DNA of 64,000 nt from Macrocybe gigantea (lineage: Eukaryota > Basidiomycota > Agaricomycetes > Agaricales > Callistosporiaceae), in assembly GCA_011319805.1 (NCBI GenBank), contig SJRY01000263.1, positions 62,001 through 126,000 of the forward strand, in the 5' to 3' direction. Shown here one piece after another: positions 1 to 10,742 of the stretch. The notes under the pieces are model-generated. The model worked only from the letters and a program-made list of their open reading frames with translations, was not told where the DNA came from and made no database searches. The number at the start of each line of letters is the position of its first letter. Positions within the stretch are counted from its first letter, which is position 1. Both the position numbers and the translations under genes were made by a program.

Positions 1-2316
1 CAAGGATGTCGATGGTAAAGATGGACCCCTTTTACCCTCCGAAGACTGGGTCGAGCGTGATATTATGAAAAGTATGTCTGGTTGGATTGAAGTCCACAAG
101 GACTGCCTTGTGAGTCATATTACGCGTTGCTCTTCATGAAAAATTTTCATTCATCTGTTGCGTCCAGGCAAATGAAGCTGTGACTGAAGCTTTGTCGTCT
201 TCACAATATTCTCCTGGCTTTTCGCTTCGATTACCCCTCGCTGGTCCTACTGAACCCATGTTTGAGCGCCCGCCCTCACATACTTCTCACTCTCCCGAGC
301 GGGAACCTTATCTCTCCCGTCTGAAACCCCTATTCCTCCCTCCGCCTTATACCCCTTCCCATCCCGTCTTCGCACACCTCTCATCACTGGCCACTCAGCA
401 ATCCGACGCTACCCGGGGTGAAGCTGAACAATACATTGCTGACCTAGTCAACAAAAAAATAGCAGAAATTGAACGGTCTGACGAAAACCTCAGACAGGAC
501 GTGGAGAAACTATGGAAGAAGTTCTTGGAAGGTTTAGATAAGGTCCAGCCTTCGCAAACCTCGCTGACTCGCTCGAGGACTTCTACATCGCGAGAGCGCA
601 GCTTTGTGAACGGAGTGAACGATTCTCCGTACGGTACACCAGTGGCTATTCGCGATTTCGTCCCAGGTCCTGTCTCGATAAGGCGCACGTCACCCCAGCC
701 TCTGCGCAAATGTCAGGAATCTCTGCTTCGCTCGCCACAACCTCGTTTCACCACCCAAGGGCCCGCGCTAGCAGCGCAATGCACGATACCTCCGTGCACG
801 GCGCACTGCAGGAACCGACCGATTCGACATCCAGCCAATCAGGCTCTACCACCGTCGTTTTACCTCCATCGTCCGAAGGCACTAACATTCTCAAATTCCG
901 ACGGAATATCAACGATACCATCAACACAGCGGCTAGCTTCCGTTATTTTGTGAACTTCGAAGCGGACATGGCTCGGCGCAGGGCAGCCCTAGCAGCGCAA
1001 AGTGCCGAGGTGGGGGCCAACGCCCAACGTGATGCGTCCAGCACATCTCTTCCTGCGACCACATCCGCGACGACCCGAGATCGTTCGCCGGCCACTGCAG
1101 AAGATGCTAAGCCAAAAGAACCGAACGATGAGACGCAATTAGGCGAGACGGCGGAGCCGTCCAGGGGTCGCGACAAGTCTCCGAAAGGAAAGAGGAAAGT
1201 CAAGTTTGACATCCAACCCGCGGTTGTCACCATAAAGAGGGAAATCAACGCGGAAAAACAAGAGGAAGAAGCACGTCAAAATCAAGACCCTAGAGGTACG
1301 CTATCACCACATTCATTAAAACTGCTGAGTCAGTGGCGACCTTTCGCAGAGATGATTTTCGAACTCGAGGATCTTGACCAAGAAGCGCAAGACGCAGGTC
1401 CATCTCTACACTTGGTTGAACAACCATTCGTGCCTCGGCGGCCCAAGAGAACGCGCCCGTTTAGTGTTGGAAGCTTGCCTGTTACCTTTTCTGCGCTGCG
1501 CCCAGCATCCTTACCGGCACCTTCAAATATCCGGCCCATCAGAAACTTCTCTCATTCATATGCAGCTTCGGCACGGAGCGAAGATGAGCCTCTAGTCAAG
1601 CCATACAGTGTAGATGACATCGAAACTGTACACGAGGAAGATGAATCCGATGACATTCGCAATGCCGTGTTATTGCGGCTTGTCGCTGCCAACACACCCA
1701 GTCATCGGGGTGCATGGGAGCCCGGTAGCAAAGCTTGGAGAATGTTCATGAATAAAAACGATGCTCGGCGTGCGATACTGGGGAATCATATTCCGGAGGA
1801 TGAACACGGCGAAGTCTTAGACGCGACGTATGATGATGAAGATGAAGAGGATGAGAATGGTGAAGCGCAGTTCTTGTTTCAGATCGAATTAGACACTGAA
1901 TTTTTTTTTTTTTGAACGTTTTGCGCCTGATAGATACCGACTCGTTCACGCCCATTGTCGGATCCTTGCCTATACCTATCAAACTTGCAAGGCCCCCTCG
2001 ACAGGTCCTGTCCTTGGCCTCATATCAGCCCCAAACCGCAGCAGCACAGCAAGCAGCTGCATCGACCGTGCCAACACCTCGCCGAAAGCTGTCTTCCGCT
2101 GCCCTGCGGAGGGCTGTCTACGCCGAGCGTGACCGATCGAGATCACTGGACCCGGGCGCTCTGGACTTTGCAGAAGAAGACGAAGAAGAGGAGAGGACGA
2201 AGAGGACGAGGAGTCGGAGCAACCGGCTACAGGCGAACCCAGAATGCTGCCGTTGCCGTGGAGGCTGGTGGACGCGGCAGAAAACGGGCTCTGAAAATTC
2301 TCCAGACGCGAAGTGA
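1..2316 (+). CDS. Conserved hypothetical protein, 5' end outside the window
   Basis: I do not recognise this protein. Reading enters from the left edge: exon 1..109 is followed by an intron 110..167 (GTGAGT...CCAG), exon 168..633, a 65-nt intron 634..698 (GTACAC...CCCAG), exon 699..1859, and a 74-nt intron 1860..1933 (GTGAAG...GATAG) that contains a T13 run. The last exon reads to 2316. Removing these introns joins three frames into one protein. It is Ser/Pro/Arg-rich and low in complexity, with a conserved-looking block near 1680-1760 (GAWEPGSKAWRMFM), an acidic DDEDEEDE stretch and no visible signal peptide or membrane segment. The C-terminus is uncertain. If one A is missing from the purine-rich run near 2175-2185, the frame would instead end at 2293 after an acidic tail. 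The protein is probably nuclear or cytosolic, but no function can be assigned. Confidence 0.6.
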
Positions 2317-2950
2317 GGTCCCTGATGCAGGGATGTGGCGCAGCTTGGCGTCCTGAAAAAAAACGAGTGTTTCCCCATGCCATTTCCATCGTGCGGAACG
2401 CTGTTTTTAATATGTGTACGTTCTGCTTGTTAATTTCTGCCGAAACTGTTAAAGTTATATATAAGTACACTCAATGCCACATACTACCCAGCATTTCTAG
2501 GTTCATACGATGTACCTTAGCCCTTTCGTATTCTTGCTGTCCTTTCGCTCTCGTTTCGACGTTGATGTACAACGCATTTTCGAATTTGTTTTTCTGCTTT
2601 TGTTCAAACGGACAGCGTAACGTATAGCACCGCTGTTTCTATGTACAATACCTTAATTAATTGTTTCATTACAGTGAAGTTATTGATTTCGCTGTTGGGA
2701 CCTTTCAGTCAGTTCACTGAACAACGCACCGTGCAATAGTGGCAATATTGTGGTTTGAGAGGTGGGAGATAAAATTTCCGTATTTATCGTAATTCTACGC
2801 AGGGAAGACACATAGAAGACATTAGTAGCGCACGTACGTACTTTCAGATGAGCATTAATATATAAGGTAAGGATCGATAAGACATTGACGATTGCGATCT
2901 CAACATCGGTGAAAAGAGTTCACGCAATATCGGGAGTCATTTGGTTGATC

Positions 2951-4489
2951 TCATCCCAGACGGGTCACAGATGGCTCGATTTTAGACCCATCTCCCTCGC
3001 TAAAATCTTCCTCTGCCTTGTCGTCTTCGGCGGCGGGCGACGGTTCCGCTTCGCTAGCGCATCGCTCGCATCCGCAAGCCAGCTTCCATCCCCGAGCGAG
3101 TTCGTACCTTCGCCTCCTCCTACACTCCGCTACGGACTCGTCGGCGCGCTGCGCAACATCGACGTAAGCTACGGTCAGCTCATCACCCTCTTTAATGTCC
3201 TTGGTCGCGATGAGGTGCAGCTCTGCGGTGCCCGAGCTGAAGGACGGGCGCGCGGAGGGCACGCAGGAATGCGCGAGGTACGACGAGAGCGTGTAGAAAG
3301 CGCTTCCGATTTGGCTGGAGGTGCCGTACGGCGTGCGAGTGCGCTCCACGTCTTCAGGTCGTGTGTTGTAGACAGGCTGCGGAAAGGGAATTCAAGCGCC
3401 AGGTTTGTGACCAGCCAAGCACGACAGTAAGACACAAAAACTAACCCTGTCATTTCTACCACCGCCAAAGCAGACACCAAATGCGTTGTACGCCATCTTT
3501 CCGAGAAGAATCGCGTGCCTCTCCTCCGTAACGAACTGCTCCAATCCAGGCAAGGCCGTTCGCAACAATTCAATAAGGATGGAAAGTTCTTCCTTGGGCG
3601 AAGGGACATCGATGTATCTTAGGCGTTCGATGTGATCGGCGAGCAGGTACTCGGTGTTTTCCGCGTCGGTGAAATCGTCAGGAGGAGTTGGCGTCTTGCC
3701 GCCCTGAGCCATCTTTTGTGTTTCCACTGCGACCTGCCTCGCGATGAAGCGGGCGACGAGGAGGGGAACATTACGGCGCTCTTCTTGAGGTATTCTACAA
3801 ACTTCTCTTGGGCTTCTTTGCGCTCTTGTATTACACTGGGCGGGATCACTGTAGGCGTCAGCTCGGTAGGAAGGGGCGAGTCGGTGGTGAAGAGCAGCGA
3901 ATAGGACTGGATCTTGTTCTTTAAGAGACAGACTTTGGAGCAGAAAGTAAAGCCGAGCGGGTTGGTTCCTCTGGAACCTCGATCGTCATGGGGGATTGAA
4001 GAGAACGGAAACAGTGAGCACAATGCGTCCTAGCAGACTGCAGGTCCGGATCCAAAACAGTGACGACAGGGTGTTCCTGTAGAAGGAAAAGAATGTCAAA
4101 ATGCGTTTCCAGACAAATGACCTAAAGTTGGATCAGTAACCTTGTAGATGACATCGCCGGCCTTGAAGTCCTTGGTGGCCACGAGAACCTTGCGATCTCG
4201 GCGAGTTTCAACGTTGACGTTAAAAGACTTTGGCGGGAACACGTCGTAATAACCTAGGATGTCATCAACTCAGTCTCTTCACATCGACACATCCTCAGAG
4301 TCTCATTGCTCACCTTCTACCCGAGCTTGCACCTAAAGACAGCACATATGCGCACACGAGGGAACACAGAGGAGAGGCAATCGTTTATTAGAACATATAT
4401 GCAATTTAGATCGGAAGAAGGATGGGGAACAATTGAGATTGGGGGCAGTGAGCGAGGCAGAAGCTAAACCCGTATGACACCTCCATCAT
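2951..4489 (-). CDS. SET-domain protein lysine methyltransferase (SMYD/Set5-like)
   Basis: Probable SAM-dependent protein lysine methyltransferase. The N-terminal exons (4332..4314 and 4253..4141) encode the first SET strands (YYDVFPPKSFNVNV, KDFKAGDVIYKEHPV). The middle exon (4076..3446) holds a cysteine-rich insert with HCAHC and FCSKVC, as in SMYD/Set5 proteins. The last exon (3374..2951) holds the SET core: YLAHSCVPSARPSF for the NHSC motif, then GDELTVAYVDV, then the post-SET CGCERC. The start is uncertain; I prefer the ATG pair at 4484-4489 feeding an intron that ends at TTTAG before 4332. Two frame breaks lie in the middle exon, near 3766 and 3958. One C restored at each reconnects a continuous protein (for example PLLVARFIARQVAVETQKM), so they look like base-call errors. 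The gene lies just downstream of TOM20 on the same strand. Confidence 0.8.
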
Positions 4490-4567
4490 CGCATGTCAGA
4501 AACAAAGGTGTTTCTGCTCTTTTCGGCAACGAACTCCACCATATGGTACCGGGTCAGAACGCACGGC

Positions 4568-5376
4568 AATCAAGGTTCGGCTGGCGTCTGAACTCCGGGG
4601 TCAGTGACCTTGTCCCATTCTTGCGAAGACGTCTCTGACGGCGGACCCCGTTCCGACGGACTCCTTTCCTCGTCCGTAGATACGTCCGGAGCGGACGGAC
4701 GTGAAGGGGAATTAGGAGGTGAACTTACATCAAGGTTGGTCATTTCCATAACGAGCTGAATACGGCTTGCGTCAGAAAAAGCAACACTGGAAAAATTTCA
4801 ATTCGGTATGCACCTTGAACACAGGTTCTGGAACGGTCTTTTGATAGATGACGATGAGTTCCACCGGCGAGGGATAGACCCTAAGTGCTCTGTAGAACGA
4901 CATAGCAGCGTGGAGGTAAAACGCCGGTCCTGAACAAACGGATGAGCCTCAGACTATAGAGGGACATGTAGAACTGTCAGTACCTTGTTGCGCCAACTGT
5001 TCACCCATGCCAACATGCGTCATGAAGTATTTTTCTTTTTCGTCGGGATTAGCGGGCGTTTCTTCTCGTCTTATCTGCTCGAGCGCCTCGTGCAGCTCAG
5101 TAGCGGATGTTTTGTTGGAAGACTCTTCAGCTTCCTTGGATTGCGCAATGGTCTTGGTCACGCGTTTCTTCTCCTTGCCTGTCGAAAGGACAAGCGACAG
5201 GTCGGCGCATATGGGAGGTGAAAGATGAAAGAAAGGCGCTCACGTAGTTTCTTGCGGAACTCGGTGTCATTCCGACGTTTGTAGTCAAAGTAGACGGCAT
5301 AGGCAAGGAAGCCACCGAGGACGGTGATGCCAGCTACGGTCAGGATGGTGGTCGACCTCGAAGACATGGTGGTCAA
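4568..5376 (-). CDS. TOM20: Mitochondrial import receptor subunit TOM20
   Basis: Outer-membrane receptor of the TOM complex that binds N-terminal presequences of mitochondrial precursor proteins. Four exons: 5376..5244, 5178..4984, 4929..4814 and 4755..4568. An N-terminal membrane anchor (ILTVAGITVLGGFLAYAVYF, residues about 11-30) is followed by the basic FDYKRRND linker typical of the family, then the helical receptor domain with its TPR-like segment (PAFYLHAAMSFYRALRVYPSP, KTVPEPVFK). The C-terminal tail is Ser/Pro-rich and acidic and ends QTPAEP. Length is about 210 residues, normal for fungal TOM20. The ATG at 5376 directly precedes the anchor. The SET gene lies downstream in tandem, and PP4R3 starts divergently about 320 bp away. 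Confidence 0.93.
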
Positions 5377-5697
5377 ATGACAAACCCGGCGGAAGCGTCA
5401 TTCGGTTTTTTTCTCTGCGATCCCCTTACATAATCAGAGTCGAGGAAAAAAAAAAGAATGCCGTACACGGGACGACGGTGTTTCTTTCACTGCTGGCCAT
5501 CGGACGGTCCTGACTGTGATCTGTTCGGCGCACAAAGGAGCAGGCCCACAGCGATTGGCGACAAACGGTCAAGCTTCCGTGGCCTGTTTGTGCCCGTCGC
5601 CCGGTGTTGATTTGTTAGGAAAAAGTACCCACGACTCCAACGTGCTGTTGATCGTGTATTTTATCTTGCGTTCTCCCGAATCCTCCTTTCGCTCGTT

Positions 5698-8600
5698 ATG
5701 AGCACCGACACCAGCACGCGAAATCAAGCCCAGTCTCTCCTTTCTTCGTCCCCGTCGTCTTCTCAGTCTTCTGGTGCTGGTTCCGCCATTCCTAATTCCC
5801 AGCAAACCTCACCCACATCCTCCACACCCGTTCCACCAGACCCGGCCGCATGCCACTCCGTCGTTGACGCACGTATCGGACACGAAGGCGGCCACGCGAG
5901 TACCGCCACCGCCGGTGCCATGGCGAACACCACGTGGCACAACGCGCAGACCACCGTTCCGACTCGGACTATTCACAACAAGTGCCTTTGGAGCAGACGG
6001 GGGAGGAAATGGAGGCGACATTGGAGCCTGTCAACGGACAAATAGAGTTGTTGGAACACGGCCAGGAAGGCGTCATTGAAGAAGGTCAGGAATGGGTTCC
6101 TGAAGGTGATCATGAAATGAAACGCGTAAAGGTGCGTCCATGCCTGTCGCCCGGCCTTGCCGTGTTCGCCTAACAAATCTTTGTCTACTTTCACCTCCAA
6201 CGTTACTCAGGTTTACGAGCTCATTGGTGCTAGATGGGTCGACCAGGGCACGGCCTTCTGCTTCGGTCAAGTGCAAGAAGATACTTGTGAAGCCTTGCTA
6301 ATTGCACGCTCGGAAAGAGACTTCAACAACGTCATCCTCTCTACCACGATTCGTTCTAATGATGTCTACCAACGACAGCAAGGTCGGTTTGTCATCTCCG
6401 ACCTGCGTCCCATTTTCACCGACGTTCTGCGTTTTCTATCAGATACACTCATCGTTTGGACTGAACCTGATGGCGTTGATTACGCTCTGAGCTTTCAGGA
6501 CCCGGAAGGCTGTGCTGACATTTGGAACTTCATATTGGAGGTGCAACGGCACATGAACAACGCTGGTACGTTATCACCACCACACTTTTGCAACACGGCT
6601 TATTGTGTTACAGATGATCAGTCAGCCGTTTCCTCATCTCCCCAGATTGGACCTGAACCCGCCTCTGTCACCAATATCATCCGATCTGGTCACCTTCCTC
6701 GGCCGCAGATGGGTATAATTGGAGATATCGAAAGGGCTATCAAGGCGCTTACGCGGACGCAAGCCTTGAAAGAACGAATATGTGAATATATTGTCCAAGA
6801 GGTGAGCATCCTACCTTGTCTTTGCATGTATTCGGTAAACTAGATTTGTTGTCATATCATCTTCTAATGAAACGCTTGTTCCGCGCCCCGAACGGATGAC
6901 TGATTTGACGATGTCTGTTCCTTTTCTTCCCCATTTTCCAGGAATATATCAAGCAGCTGGTTGAAGTCATGAACACTGCCGAGGATTTGGAGAATCTGGA
7001 GGAGTTGCATGCACTGTGCAGCCTCATGCAGACGATTCGTATGTTGAATTATAACATTTTGCCTAGTCGCGTCTGACGTCACTACGCCAGTTATGCTCAA
7101 TGACCACGGAATGTACGAACATATCCTGGAGGACGACATATTCTTTGGTGTTGTCGGAATACTCGAATGTGCGCTTTGGCCTTGATCTCCGTGTTGCCGT
7201 CATCTCACACGTCTCTTTATGCACTCCAAAGACGATCCTGACTTTCCCACCCACAAAGCCAATTACCGTGAATTCCTCCATCAAACCTCCCAATTTCACC
7301 AACCCATCCCCATCCATGATGCGAGCATACAACGCAAGATCCACCACACCTATCGTCTGCAATTCCTCAAGGACGTCGTGCTTGCTCGTGCCCTCGATGA
7401 CTCCACTTCAACGTGCTCAATTCGTGCATACTCTTCAACCAAATCGACATCATCAATCATGTAGAGCACGATCCCATTTTCCTTCGGGACATTGTCAGAC
7501 TCTTCGTCGACGAGGAGATGCTAGCCGGTGGCGCGAACAAAAAACTGCCGTTAGACGGTCAAACTCAAGTTCAGAGCCAACAGGGTGGACCTGTCGTCAT
7601 CAGTCTGAACGGGCACGATGAAGAACTGGAAAGAGCCCCCGACACCGACGCCATGGATGTCGATGTCTCGCAGACGAGCCCCAAACTCCCGAACGGCTCC
7701 ATGTTGCCCGTCAATGGCCATGTGTCGCCTGCGTCGTCTAACCACCTGGGAATTATGCTTTCGCACCGCCGGACGGCTTATCGGAAGACGAGATCGCGTT
7801 GCGCAGAGAAGTAGTGACCTTGGTTCAGCAACTCTGCGTCATGGGCAAGAATGTGCAGTTACCAGCCCGAATGGCGCTCTTCCGGACCCTTGTCGACCGA
7901 GGGGTGCTATTCGTTGTTCAATGGGCCTTAAATCTCCCAGAAAAGGAGGAAACGAGCAAAACCATGCTCAGTGCCGGCGGCGAGATCTTGGTCGCTCTCT
8001 TGGACCATGACCTGAACGGCGTGCGGGGTCATGTGCTTAAACAGGTCGTCGCCATTGACAAGGAGAGGGAGGCGAAAAAGCGGGGAGCCGACAAGGCCGA
8101 GACGATACTACAGATGGCTTGTCGGATGCTGGCTTACAGCAAGGATACGGCGGTGCAATGTCAGATCGGAGAGGCCTTGAAGTCGTGGCTAGAGATCCCG
8201 CGAGAGATTCCGCAAGGTGACGCGTCGGGACTCTCGGCTGGTTCCGAAGCTTCTGCGGTATGTTCGGTCTAAACTCCATTCTAACATGGTTTGACGCGGG
8301 CGTGAAGGGTATGAGTCTCGCTAAAGCAGCAGCGCATCGGAAGGACGATCCCGGAACAGAGCGATTCATGGATTATTTCTATAAGGATTGCCTCGGCGTT
8401 CTCTTCAAGCCCCTCAATGACCTGCCGGAATGGAAATTTGCTTCAGGTACGAGGATAGCTTTTCCGAGAACGGAGCAAGTGTAACTGATGACATATCAAC
8501 TAGCGCCTATTTACCCGTTGACACGAGAAGAAACTAACCGATTCGTGTATTTGTGTGACCTGTTGTACAACTTCATATCGCAACATCATTTCCGGTGTCA

Positions 8601-9932
8601 CTTCTACCTCATGTCCAGCAACATTTTAGCCCGTGTGGCAACTCTTCTCAGGGCCAAGGACAAGCATCTACGCCATGGTAAGATTTATGGTCTACGTCGA
8701 TGACTGGGCGTGCTATTCACCTACCATTCAGCGTCGTTTCGCATATACAGGCTACTACTCAAGCAGAATAACGCAAACATTCATGCCCAGATCATGAAGC
8801 ACGATATCTTGAAGCCCATCCTTGATCTGACGATTCAAGAATCTCGTCGAGACAATCTCCTGAGTTGTCATGTCAAGAATACTTCGAGAGCATGCGAAGA
8901 GTGAGTCTTTTGGACATTGCTGGTCGGGCGGTGATATTTATGATTTGTGTCCTAGGACAACATAAAAGATTTGATTCGTTTCTGCATGACCAAACACGAA
9001 GAGGAGGTACGAACCTTGGCGCAAAGTCCCCTTGGGGCCCGCGTTTCGAGGGTCTTATCCGGCGTTGGGAAATGAACAATGAACCTCCACCACCCGAAAC
9101 AAAACCGGAAAAGTGGGTCAGCTGCAGCCACCGGTGTTGGTTTTTTGCTGATGCCTTTATTCCATTCAGGCCCTTCGATATCCGAACGTGGCCCCAACCC
9201 AGGTCTCTCGATGCCGAAGAGGAAGATTACTTCAACGCGGACGACGAGGAGGAATTTGTTCCCATCATCAATCAACAATGGAACCGTGCGAATTCTCCAA
9301 ATCCTCAGAATGCCCTGAAACGGAAACGACGTGCGTCAATTGGCAACGGCACGAAAGGTCATCGGCCACCGCTGCGCGCACCTTCGTTAGGCTCCTTGGT
9401 GGATTACGGTGAAGAGGAGGAAGAGAGCAGTCTTCCTTCCACGCCCCACGCTGGGCAAAAGCGGACGCAGACTTCACACGAACAATCCTCCGATGCACCG
9501 CCCTCAACACCTGTACTCACACACCGACGGGTGACTTCGTCGACGGAGCCGCCCCTCCGAGCCTCAAAGGAGGACGAGGAAGACGACCTCCTCGAGTCTT
9601 TGGTGACGCGTGGTCACTCGCGTCCGCAGTCCCCAGCGCCAGGCATGTTCGCCTCGATGGACTCGCTACGTTCCAGCGAGAAGCGACGGCGCAGCGTCGA
9701 TGACGACGATGACGACGACGAGCTGATGGAGCGTCTGACTAAGTCGAAGAAGTTTGAGTTTGGACCGCAAAAGGAGAAGGGCGGGTTCGGTGCCATGGGG
9801 CGGACTAAAAACGGAGACGATCCACCGAGGAAAATGAAGCTCAAATTTGGGACGGCCAGCTTGGCGGTGGCATCAACTCCCTTGACGACGGCGCCTTCAG
9901 AAACAGGCGCCAAAGACGGGGATACGGGATGA
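5698..9932 (+). CDS. PSY2: Serine/threonine protein phosphatase 4 regulatory subunit 3 (Psy2/SMEK)
   Basis: Regulatory subunit that targets PP4 to substrates such as DNA-damage checkpoint proteins. Twelve exons: 5698..5899, 5950..6132, 6211..6565, 6614..6801, 6942..7038, 7091..7168, 7232..8257, 8308..8446, 8505..8677, 8732..8900, 8956..9112 and 9170..9932. The PH/EVH1-like domain starts at YELIGARWVDQGTAFCFGQ. The SMK-1/armadillo region follows (EEYIKQLVEVMN, DDPGTERFMDYFYK, FRIYRLLLKQNNANIHAQI). The tail is acidic and Ser-rich with KRKR and SEKRRRS clusters. Four frame breaks, at about 7411, 7750, 8867 and 9045, are each repaired by one T or G in a homopolymer. With those four bases the exon lengths sum to an exact codon multiple, about 1,177 residues. 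The extreme N-terminus, before the EVH1 domain, is the least certain part. Confidence 0.9.
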
Positions 9933-10742
9933 CTTTTTGTATAATTCTATGTTGTAGTCGGCTTTTACTGCAGACCCCTTGCGCTACTGCCCACATACTC
10001 AAATCGTCTGCCATCAGAGGCCATTATTTAATTTATCACTTCATACCAAGAAAAGATGAAATTCCATTTGATTACTACGATGATGCCGAAGACAACGAAG
10101 AAGTGGCAAAGCAGCAAGGATAGGTAGGTATCTGGACACAATGATATACACTATGGGGTAGATAATTGGGGGTGACGGGAAAAGACCCATGGCGGTTTCA
10201 AGGCCAGACTAACTAAACAAACGTTGCTAATCGTACTAGAAAAACAAACAGGAAGCAGAAACGAAATCATGACAGTGACGAGGAAGTGGTTGCAACGAGA
10301 CACGAGTGTTTTGGGAATGTGAGGAAAACGGAAAAGAAAGACAACAGCACCTTTCGATATGTATAGGAGGAAAATGTATGAAAGAGCATGGGGCGAACGA
10401 GACTGAACATTATATATAAACTTGATGAGACGGAGGAGAAACTTTAGATATTGCAACAGCCAGACAAGGCAGAGAGGAAGTCCTAAGAGCCGAAAAGAAG
10501 AGAAAAAGAAAAGCAGACACCAACAAAAAGATGGATATGGTAGTAATTGCGATAGGGAGTTATATGCCTTCGAGTTTTGTACATAGAGATATATTGCAAA
10601 TTGCGCATTGAGAGACGATAAAATTGTGCGTTGCGTTGCGTGGCATTGCGTGTGCAAGGAAAACTTTGCTGGACTGTATCGAATAAGAATAATGGTGAGA
10701 GGGGGGAAGCATACAAGGTATGGAAGTCGTCGGGCAACAGCT
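9933..10742. other. Convergent intergenic region between PSY2 and the Whi3-like gene
   Basis: About 810 bp where the 3' ends of two convergent genes face each other. The reading frames here are low-complexity and lack splice-compatible continuation. The sequence is A/T- and GA-rich, as expected of overlapping 3' UTRs. I see no RNA gene. Confidence 0.5.

Noticed and set aside
1295..1332. A possible 38-nt intron (GTACGC...GTCAG) in the first gene.
   Set aside because: The exon is open straight through, and removing 38 nt would shift the frame into stops.
2885..3430. A 181-codon plus-strand frame at the 3' end of the SET gene.
   Set aside because: It is antisense to the SET core and post-SET exon, which carries clear conserved motifs.
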